The notes beneath the pieces are model-generated. The model saw only the letters and a program-made list of their open reading frames with translations, ran no database searches and was not told where the DNA came from. Below are positions 56,267 to 64,000 of a DNA stretch of 64,000 bases, piece by piece (the stretch's first letter is position 1; each line of letters starts with the position of its first letter). The stretch covers positions 42,930,495 through 42,994,494 of the forward strand of contig CAMGYJ010000002.1 of the NCBI GenBank assembly GCA_946122785.1, given 5' to 3'. The position numbers and the translations under genes were made by a program. This stretch comes from Linum tenue (Eukaryota > Streptophyta > Magnoliopsida > Malpighiales > Linaceae).

Positions 56267-57005
56267 GTTCCGCCTAAAACATACTGAAAATGAAGAACCC
56301 AAAAGTCGAGAAAAATAATGAAGATTGGTTGAAACAAAGGTACAGTATGTTTGTCAAAGATGGTGAATAATAAGTGTTATGATTTTTTTTATCACTGAGA
56401 ACGACAATGCAAAACATTAATCGAGTGTTCACAAAACGTTAATAATATCATTTGAAGTCACTGTAAAAGTGCATGATTAGCTATTTATGAATATCAATGA
56501 AAAATTGAATCGTTAATAAGAATGTTGTAAATCAATGATAATATTAGTGATGGCCGCATCGGGCGTGTAATATTTAATTCGCAGTAGAGTGGCGTTGAAC
56601 ATGGGTATTACTTGCACCCTATCTTGTCTTATTGCTCCCCATTCTTGACCCAATTTATCTCGATTTGTCTCGTTATTTTATTCCTTTTATTTTGATTAAC
56701 TTCAATTATATTTTCACTCAATCATACTTTGGATGAGTTCAAGACTACATCTTCCAATTAGTTGGATTCAATTCATCTACCTATTATTTATACCTTTTTT
56801 TATGAATCGTATATCTTTCATTTCATCAAAAGCAGCACTAGCAACATCCTTGCTAGTTAGGAAATAACAATCCATAAACCTTCACCTGTATACTATGCTA
56901 TACAAAGGAATCATATAATTTCCTCCCAAAAAGCCCTATCACTTCCTCCCGTATAATCTTGCACAACACGTCACTGTCCCTACATTGACCTGAATGCACC
57001 CTACT

Positions 57006-59000
57006 TCACCTTTCTTGCCACACCACACTAACCAACCTTTGCCACATAGCTCTTACAACTTGGGACTTTACCGTTTTAGACCCAAAACCCTGCTGTAACC
57101 AAACTAGCTCATTGTCCAGAGAAGAAGAAACCCCTGAACTCCTGCCAAATAGCATGCAGATCAGTTTCCTATACATCACACATTCGGCAAACAAGTGATC
57201 TGATGTTTCCAACTGACAGTTGCAGAACACACAGCCCAAATTACCATTAAATCCCCATTTCACCATCTTCCCTTTTGTTGTAACCGCTCTATTCAGAATT
57301 AGCCAAGTGATGAATCTATTACGAGGGATGGAACTGCCCTGCCATAACAGTTTAAACCATACTACTTGCTGCTTCTTTGGTCTTAAAGTTTCCCAGACCC
57401 TCCTTATTGAGAAAGTCTCCATTTTTTCTTGATCCCAGTAGACATCTTGCCCTTGCTGATGAAAGCTTGCACATACCTTCTGCCTCATTTTCAAGATTAT
57501 TTTCCAGAACCACCCTCATAAAGCCGTAAGTCCTTGCCTTTCAGCTTATAAACACTGATCCACGCAACCCATAAAGAACCATGCTTCAATAACAGGAGCT
57601 AGATATGTCGAGTAACACAAGCTACATTCCAAGTTGCTAAGTCCCTCAACCCCAGACCCCCTCCTTCTTAGGATAAGTGAGATGCTTCCACCCTATCTTC
57701 GCTTTTACTCTACCACTCTGACCCACACCCCATAAGAAGTTGCTACAAATGCCCTCCACTTCCCTTATCACTGCCTTTGGAAGGAGAAAGACTGCCATCC
57801 AATACTGATGCAAACTATACAGTACTGAACTAACAAGCTCCACCCTACCAGCATATGAGAGGAACCGAGACTTCCAACTACTAATTCGAGCAACAATCTT
57901 ATCGATCAATGGCTTACAAGCTGAAACAGATAGCTTCCCTGTGGATAGAGGAACCCCCAAATACCTCACAGGAAATTTCCCCAATGCAAAACCATACCTA
58001 TCTGCCCTCAATTTCTGTCCAGGACCAGGCAACCCCCCAAAGAAGAGTTCACATTTACTGGGATTTACTTGTAATCCAGATAGTTTCCTAAACCGAACTA
58101 GGATCTCATTCAAACGTTGGAAACCATAGTTTGATCCATCAGAGAATACAAGCAGGTCATCAACAAAGCAGAGATGCGTTAAACCAATCCTCCTACACAT
58201 AGGATGGTAGGGGAAATGCCCCTTTTGTGATTCCTTATCAATCAAACATGAAATTATCTCCATTGCAATGAAAACAGAGAGGACACCCTTGCCTAAAACC
58301 TTTGCAAGCAGGAAAATACCCTACTAATCCCCCATTGAGCCCAACACTTAGCATAGGAGTGCTAAAACACATCCTAATCCAATCTATAAACTGCTCAGGG
58401 AACCCCATATGCTTGAAAACTTTAAAAATGAAAAGCCAATCCACAGAATCGAAGGCCTTCACTAAATCAATTTTAAGAGCACAGCGAGGAGAGACATTTT
58501 CTGGGCATACTTATGGACAAGCTCATGTGCAAGCAGAATATTATCCCCAATTGATCGCCATTTTATGAATGCAGTCTGATTCAAACTAATTAGATGAGGT
58601 AACTGTGCTCTGAGCTATCTTAGCAATGATTTTGTAAATAGTGTTACAACAGGATATTGGTCTAAAAAATCTCATTTCATCAGGGTTCTGAATCTTAGGT
58701 ACTAGTGTCAGAATGGTAGCATTCACTTCCCTAGGCATCCTATTTTCAGAAAAACAGGTTTGGCTAGCAAGAGTTACCTCTACCCATATCACTGGCCAAG
58801 CATATTGGAAAAAAGTTGCAGAATATCCATCCGGGCCTGGACTTTTATCTCCATTCATTGCAAACACAACGTCTTTGATCTCCTCCTCTGTAATAGAAGC
58901 ACAGAGCCCATCATCACTAGAGATTTTCTTCCTTATAAGTTCAGAATAGAACTCATCATATTCCCCAATCACATCAGGGTCTTCCCTGCCCAGTTAACGT
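57006..59000 (-). pseudogene. LINE reverse transcriptase and zinc-binding region
   Basis: Minus-strand frames show NGDKSPGPDGYSATFFQYAW (58860-58800, RT motif 1 region), LTLVPKIQNPDEMRFFRPIS, the block FDSVDWLFIFKVFKHMGFP (58455-58400) with GFRQGCPL, the catalytic FVDDLLVFSDGS (about 58160-58130), PSKCELFFGG, RYLGVPLS, and finally the zf-RVT part (FITWLILNRAVTT, CVFCNC, HLFAECVMY). This enzyme copies LINE RNA at a nicked target. Three or more frameshifts between blocks. The order and spacing are otherwise normal for plant L1 elements. Confidence 0.92.
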
Positions 59001-59219
59001 TTGTAGAAACCCTCAGCAATATCACCCATTTTATATAAATATGTAACCTTATTCCCCTCTTCATCCTTCAACATAGTAATCATGTTCCTTCTTTGCCTCG
59101 TTTTTAGAGATCTATGGAAATAGGGAGTGTTCGAATCACCCCCCCTTAAGCGAGAGATCCCTTGATTTATGCCTTAGGAACGACTCCTCCACTTGAAGCC
59201 ACTCATGTAACTCCCTAGA
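59001..59219 (-). pseudogene. LINE linker between endonuclease and RT (part 2)
   Basis: A continuation of LINE sequence with broken frames. The other linker part is at 60019-60226, separated by the CACTA-type insertion with target duplication AGA. Confidence 0.65.
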
Positions 59220-60018
59220 CACTACAAGAAAAAGGTGTTTAGTGTCGGTTGGGTCGTGTCGGTTAATCTGATATGGAATTTTATTAGATTGCGCTTCCCC
59301 AAATTGACAGAGGGGAAAAGGGTAGTCGGCGCCTCATCCTTCCTCCTCTCTCGTTTCAATCCCAGCTCTACCTTCAAGTTTCACGGATGTAGAAGAACAC
59401 TGGCCGTTGGAAGCAAATCGACCCCTTTCGCAGTCATTATCGTCACTAGAAGATGTGGGTACCTGCAAAAAGAAAGAAAGTTTGGCGAGGGATCCCTCCG
59501 CAAGGGAAGACGATGGTCAGAAGACGATCTGCGATGCCGATTCGATGGCTGACTGTTGGGGTTGCAAGCTGAGAATAATGGGAAGCGAATCGGCTTTAGA
59601 TGAAAATCCAGACCTTTTCCCGCTTCCACCCCCCTATTTTGATGTGGCGGTCGAGAGTCCATCCGAAGAAGAAATCAAAGAAGATGGCGACGGGCGGGTC
59701 GGGATGGGAGTGAATCAGAGTAGTGATGATGGGAAAGTTGTCTGCGTTGCCGACCAAGGCGGGTTCGTGGGAAGGGAGACGAGGGGTCGGTGGACGGGAA
59801 GGATTGGTGGTGGAGCGAGTCGACTCGGCGGTGGGGCAAATATTTTTTAAAATTTTTTTTTTGTCAGATTTGGGTCGGTTATATAAAGTCGGTTGAACCG
59901 ACATAGACAATGAATCTAATATAAAAAATTGGATTTTTTCAATAAATAATTGGAGTCAGTTAGAACGGACACAAAACATAAGAAATAACCGACACTAAAT
60001 GACAGTTTTCTTGTAGTG
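59220..60018. mobile_element. CACTA-type miniature element, 799 bp, perfect duplication
   Basis: The ends CACTACAAGAAAA are perfect inverted repeats and the 3-bp target duplication is AGA on both sides (59217-59219, 60019-60021). Subterminal GTCGGTT/AACCGAC words repeat at both ends. The interior (59280-59860) is GC-richer with a 147-codon open frame of unknown origin. Confidence 0.9.
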
Positions 60019-60226
60019 AGAGACTGCCGATTCTCTCTCGAAGTTCTCACTTGAAGGACTCAAGAGAGCTTCACACTGTATTTCTTCAAACTCAGACTCC
60101 TTTCCCTTAACCCTCTCACTTATTTCAGAGAATTCCTCACGGTTTAACTCCTTCAATAGCTTCTTTAGTATTCTCAGCTTCTTGTAAACCTTAATCATTG
60201 GTGGTCCTGACACCCTACTCTCCCAC
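60019..60226 (-). pseudogene. LINE linker between endonuclease and RT (part 1)
   Basis: Minus strand reads WESRVSGPPMIKVYKKL and then ILKKLLKELN, a conserved linker of plant L1 polyproteins. The preceding residues (FWTRHPKFDELL) are on the far side of the element at 60227-61781. Confidence 0.85.
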
Positions 60227-61781
60227 CACTACAAGAAACTGCACTTTCTGCGACGAATTCTATAGCGACAATAAGAAATTCGTCCCTGAAAGTATAGAAT
60301 TTGCAAAGAATTTCACTTTTTCTTCGCAAATTGTATGAAATTTTTTGCGACGGTTATCTTTCATCGCAGAATATTTGGAGACTTTCTGCGACGGTTTTCT
60401 ATCGTAGCAGAACGTATGGGGACTTTCTGCGACGGTTATCTCTCGTCGCAAAAAGTATGAAAATTTTCTGCGACGAAAGTATGGAAATTTTCTTCTTTGG
60501 AAGGCTATATATTTACATTTTGGGCTAACACAAACCCTAAGCGGCAGCCGCTCCTTATCGCCTCTCCTTCCACGATTACCCTATCTCTTTCCTTCCTTAC
60601 TCTCCTGTGGTTTAACAAAAGATGGGGTCAAGAACTGGTTTCCCGATCTGCTTAGCTGCGCACTTGACTAAAGACGGCCGAGAGATGTAGGCGGAGCGGT
60701 GGTTCGGAAATCGGCCAAGCAAAGCTTTATTGATCTGCCGCTCCCACAATCGCCAACCCCCGATTGTAGAAGCCATGATTGGATATTGCTTTTCCCGATT
60801 CGCCTCTCGATTCGGAAACACGATCCTTCGAGACCCATCCTTAGCCGATCTCTCTCAGAGAAACGACAGATCTATACCGTCTTTTATGGGTGAGATCGTC
60901 GCATACAGATCTGTTTTCTTTCTATTTCATTTTTTTTTTCCAAGGGGGTTCTGACTTTCTTTTATTTTCTTGGTTAATTTTTAACTCCGATGAGGGGATC
61001 TGAAAGGGAAATTCGGAAATGACAGTGAGGTCGTCGGTGGCCGTGAATGACCACCCGCTCTGCCAGCGAAGAACCAGTAGCCACCGCTAAGAGGTATAAC
61101 GCGATTTTTCTTTGGTTATTTTGTTTTTAGTTTTTACAGATTCTGACTTGAATCTCTCTGCAGGTTTGGAATGAAGGAGGCTTTGATATTCTCTAAAACT
61201 CTTGGTTATGATTAGGGTGTATAAATCTGTGTTTGGACTCGATTTAAAGTTGGAACTGGTAGTTGGGCTAATCTAAGGCGAACTTGATTTATATTTAATG
61301 AGGTGATGAATTGATTTTGACAAGAACACAAAATTGAAATAACTCAAAAAATAAACGAGAAAGTAAATATTAACTATATTTAATTGAGACCATAAATAAT
61401 TATGATAAAACTACAGAAAAATAAATTGTAAGCAACTCTGCAAAAGCATGTCATCTATTAGCGACGAATTCTCCGTTGCAAAGTAAATTTTTACCGCGAC
61501 GAGATTCATCGTCGCCAAATGATCATTTTTGGCGACGACATGTCAAATCATCTACTTTTCAGCGACGACATGTCCATCGCCAAATCATCTAATTTTCAGC
61601 GACGAAAGCAATTTTCCGCGACGAACCGGTGATATTTCGTCGCTGAACTTTTTGCGACGCTGTATAACGAAAGCTTGATCTCTTCTGCGACGGTGAAACT
61701 CGTCGCGAATACCTTTTTGCGACGAATTATAAGCATTTTGCGCGAATTATTTCGTCGCAAAAGGTGAAGTTTCTTGTTGCT
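60227..61781. mobile_element. CACTA-type element with GCGACGA subterminal repeats, 1.56 kb
   Basis: The left end is CACTACAAGAAAC; the right end, inverted, is AGCAACAAGAAAC, so one terminus is mutated. The words TTCTGCGACG and TTCGTCGCA recur about six times at 60250-60480 and about ten times at 61455-61760. It sits exactly between two adjoining pieces of LINE coding sequence. No transposase. No clear 3-bp duplication, consistent with the damaged right end. Confidence 0.8.
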
Positions 61782-61829
61782 TTAATAACTCATCAAATTT
61801 TGGGTGCCTAGTCCAGAATCAAAAGAACT

Positions 61830-62083
61830 TAAATGGTTTTGGAAGTGATTGTTTTGCAACGATCAGTGTCAACCAAACTGGGACGGTGATCTGAAATCCC
61901 TGGCTTCTGAAAGTGGACTGAACTTCCTGTTATTTTATCCAACCAGTCAAAATTGACTAATACTCTATCAAGCTTTTTCGCAATAGGGCGAGCATCTTGC
62001 TTATTAAGCCAAGTAAACCAGAGACTTGTAGCTTGATGATCTTCAAGTTCTAACTCCAAAATCCAACTTTCAAAATCCTTCAT
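61830..62083 (-). pseudogene. LINE endonuclease, C-terminal end
   Basis: Minus strand encodes FTWLNKQDARPIAKKLDRVL and then PGISDHRPSLV. The SDHxP(S/L) block is the conserved end of the apurinic-type endonuclease that nicks target DNA in L1 elements. The upstream half of the domain is absent, so the LINE is 5' truncated here or just beyond. Confidence 0.88.
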
Positions 62084-62100
62084 ACTTGTACTGTAGTGTG

Positions 62101-63533
62101 TAACATTTGAGGCTTCGGCATATTTATACTTTTCATTTGTAAACTATTTTTTATATTGTTAACACATAAATGTTTTCTTCAAATAATATATAAAAATAGG
62201 TTGACCTATCCTAATTCGTACCCACGAGAATATTAGCTGATCTAACCCACACTTAGTATGAGATGAGCACTACTAGAGAAATTATTTTTAACCATGGGAT
62301 TGTGATCACCGAATTTTCCATGACTATTACTAATAATGATCACAAGAAATAAAAGGGAAGGTATTTTCTGCTGAAAAAGAGTGAAGGTTGTGTACATCAA
62401 GTCTCAATGACGTAACATTTATGTGACTACCACGTTAACAAAAGTTAATGTCAAGTGGACCACCATCTGGTCAATCATATGACATATCTATAACGGTAAA
62501 AAATATTGACAGGACATAAATGACACATAATTAGTATACGTTGAGATTTTTTTTGGAATATTGAATAGGTCGGAACACAAGTGACATTTTTATAGTGGCA
62601 TTAACCCTACTTATTAAGGATATTTAAAAAAACTTTACTACTATTTATTTCAATTCCTTTCGTTTCTTATGTTGGTTAATGATTTAATTTAACAAGGGCA
62701 TTTGAGTAAAAGTAATTCATTGAAAAGCTATGATGTTTCACCAAAGATCGAAAATATATCATTTTTTGTATTCAATATTTTTTAAAAAAAATTCCTAATA
62801 GGTTTTGGGTCGGAGATTTCATTTCCCTGAATACTCTAACGTAGAACAAAAATTGATGAATATTTTTTTTTTTTTTGTGAACAAAATTGATGAATAATAC
62901 TTCACAATTGATAAGTTTTGATTTTCCTTTTTGAATTTGACAATGTGCATTTAGTAGAAAATAAGTTAGAATAACATGATGTATGATGATTTCATTTTTT
63001 TTTTTAATAATTCAGATTTATACCTTGAACAAAAATATGCAGAAAATCTTAGTTTTGATGCTATTTGAAGTGTTTTTCTTGACATAAATATATATGGTTT
63101 TGCTATGATGACTTGCTAGTCACTGTGAATTATAGAAAATGGTTAACCGTATCGGCACATGGTCGATCGCTTCTGCCAAAATATCGAAAGAAGATACAGA
63201 CCAATTAGAAAAGGCCTGATTGATGGTAATGCATCTGATCCTACTCGTGATACATATATAGAAAAATTCAACAGTCCACAATGTCAAGAAAAGGAAACAA
63301 CACAATTATCTCATGATTATTATTATTAGGAACTAGCTAGAGTACACAGACTTGCAAGTACCAAGATTAAGAAAAGTGAAAAGCCCAATAATTATTTGAA
63401 AGGGTAAAGTACATAGAGAGAAGAGGATTTGTAAATGGAAACTGAAGTAGCAGTAAGGAAGGCTTGATTATTCATCATCATGTTGACAAGTGATCGATGA
63501 GCTTCTTTTTCATTCCGTTCCACCACCCGATAA
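62101..63533. other. AT-rich spacer, right part duplicated from 50-53 kb
   Basis: No gene. 63190-63250 matches 50475-50560; 63275-63350 matches 52835-52905; 63360-63533 matches 53225-53416. The collinear match shows that the Pack-MULE and neighbouring DNA at 50.56-52.83 kb are absent from this copy. Confidence 0.7.
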
Positions 63534-63919
63534 TTAGCAACAGATTCCGCAGTTAGGCATTAAAATAGAGCCACAGGTACAACAGTATCTTGAGGGGCAG
63601 CTTGCATCATAACTATGGCAGAGAATCCGCACTTTGTCTATCGTCTCTGCGTCGACAGCAAACACACCAAGTAATTAGCAAAAACATAAGATCTGAATAA
63701 TCAAATAAATCTTAATTATCATCACAACAAAAGATGGAGTCTCTTAATAAGTTCATGTACTAATTCATATATAATTAATATGCTACGATTAAAAAGTGCA
63801 CAAAAATAGGAATAATTAACTGAAGATGACCTGAGTGGTGGTCAGAGCGGGGGAATGGGATTGCAGCCACCGTGTAAGGCACTGATTAGCGGAGGCAGAT
63901 CAGCTTTGTTGGCCTTCAT
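63534..63919 (-). pseudogene. Cysteine-rich peptide locus, signal-peptide exon broken
   Basis: Near copy of the gene at 53417. Exon 1 (63919-63831) is 89 nt against 121 nt there. A net loss of 32 bases inside the signal peptide shifts the frame, which stops at a TGA within the exon, although the AIPFPRS-coding bases and the splice donor (CTCAG|GT) are kept. Exon 2 (63637-63534) is exactly 104 nt as in the paralogue. It is open from the acceptor ATAG|AC to TAA, with the same eight cysteines C-x6-C-x4-CC-x-C-x7-C-x2-CC and many changed residues between them. So the secreted core is intact while its export exon is not. It may have decayed recently, or use another first exon beyond the window. 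Confidence 0.85.
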
Positions 63920-63968
63920 CCTGTCAATCAGTAGTCGGACGATGGAAGTTTATTGGTGTGCTGTAACC

Positions 63969-63979
63969 ATTTATATATG
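63969..63979 (-). promoter_or_regulatory. TATA box in front of the broken peptide locus
   Basis: TAACCATTTATATATG on the plus strand matches the block in front of the 53417 gene at the corresponding distance. Confidence 0.6.
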
Positions 63980-64000
63980 AGCTATACGCCTACGCCCAAA

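Larger units (their letters stand above)
56790..62100 (-). mobile_element. L1-type LINE, 5' truncated, broken by two CACTA-type insertions
   Basis: On the minus strand the parts run in LINE order from right to left: end of endonuclease (62083-61830), linker, reverse transcriptase (58972-57646), zf-RVT region (57494-57006), 3' tail and a T run at 56790-56796 that would be the poly(A) end. Two elements, 60227-61781 and 59220-60018, interrupt the linker. Stops and frameshifts throughout show it is dead. Confidence 0.9.

Noticed and set aside
59407..59850. 147-codon frame in the miniature CACTA
   Set aside because: Not recognised and inside a non-autonomous element; mentioned only as a possible captured piece.
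1..64000. tRNA, rRNA, CRISPR or prokaryotic operon signals
   Set aside because: No cloverleaf A/B-box pairs, rRNA segments or regular spacer arrays were seen; tandem repeats present are of transposon or microsatellite type.

Overview
This is plant nuclear DNA, most likely from a eudicot. The window is AT-rich, with intron-containing genes, TATA boxes and several plant transposable-element lineages: Athila-type Ty3/gypsy, Sirevirus-like and ordinary Ty1/copia, TR-GAG, CACTA, MULE, hAT and L1-type LINE. I could not fix the species. There are no tRNA, rRNA, CRISPR or prokaryotic features. Nearly all long open frames belong to transposons or are gene pieces carried by transposons.

Layout. 1-7710 is the right part of an Athila-type gypsy element (pol with a nonsense codon and an RNase H deletion, an Athila ORF/env-like gene, a 3' LTR), apparently inserted in the RNase H region of a Sirevirus-like copia element whose tail and env-like gene follow to 9173. 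9.5-11.7 kb holds related AT-rich repeats, one of them an 805-bp hAT-like element. 12274-12731 is a two-exon gene for a secreted cysteine-rich peptide. 14.5-17.1 kb is a decayed Mutator transposase. 18746-20226 is a MULE carrying a broken GDSL esterase fragment. 21.5-26.8 kb contains two hAT elements with perfect 8-bp target duplications, one lying inside a decayed LTR-like repeat.

28975-35581 is a second small secreted cysteine-containing peptide gene whose single intron holds a complete copia element (29121-35454, target duplication TATTG); that element itself carries a LINE insertion. Just downstream is a gag-only LTR element of TR-GAG type (35891-42461, target duplication ATGAT). Then comes a CACTA element (42674-48611, target duplication TAT) that carries a truncated transposase and a chimeric open frame joining a lipid-transfer-protein exon to a PPR fragment.

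51111-52414 is a Pack-MULE with about 208-bp terminal inverted repeats around a piece of a WRKY group IId gene, taken up to its first splice donor. 53417-53795 is a third cysteine-rich peptide gene. 56.8-62.1 kb is a LINE (minus strand) broken by two CACTA-type miniature elements. 63534-63919 is a fourth locus, a near copy of the third, with a broken signal-peptide exon but an intact mature-peptide exon.

The genes of interest are the four peptide loci. All have a signal-peptide exon, a phase-1 intron and a short second exon with a C-x6-C-x3/4-CC-x-C core. Two share the signature LPSS..AA[IV]PFPRS after the signal peptide. Flanks of three of the loci share duplicated blocks, so this looks like an old local gene family enlarged by duplication and then invaded by transposons. 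The strongest observations are this family, the copia-filled intron, and three independent host-gene captures (WRKY, GDSL, LTP+PPR) by three DNA transposons in one window. Identities are by-eye readings; none was checked against a database.
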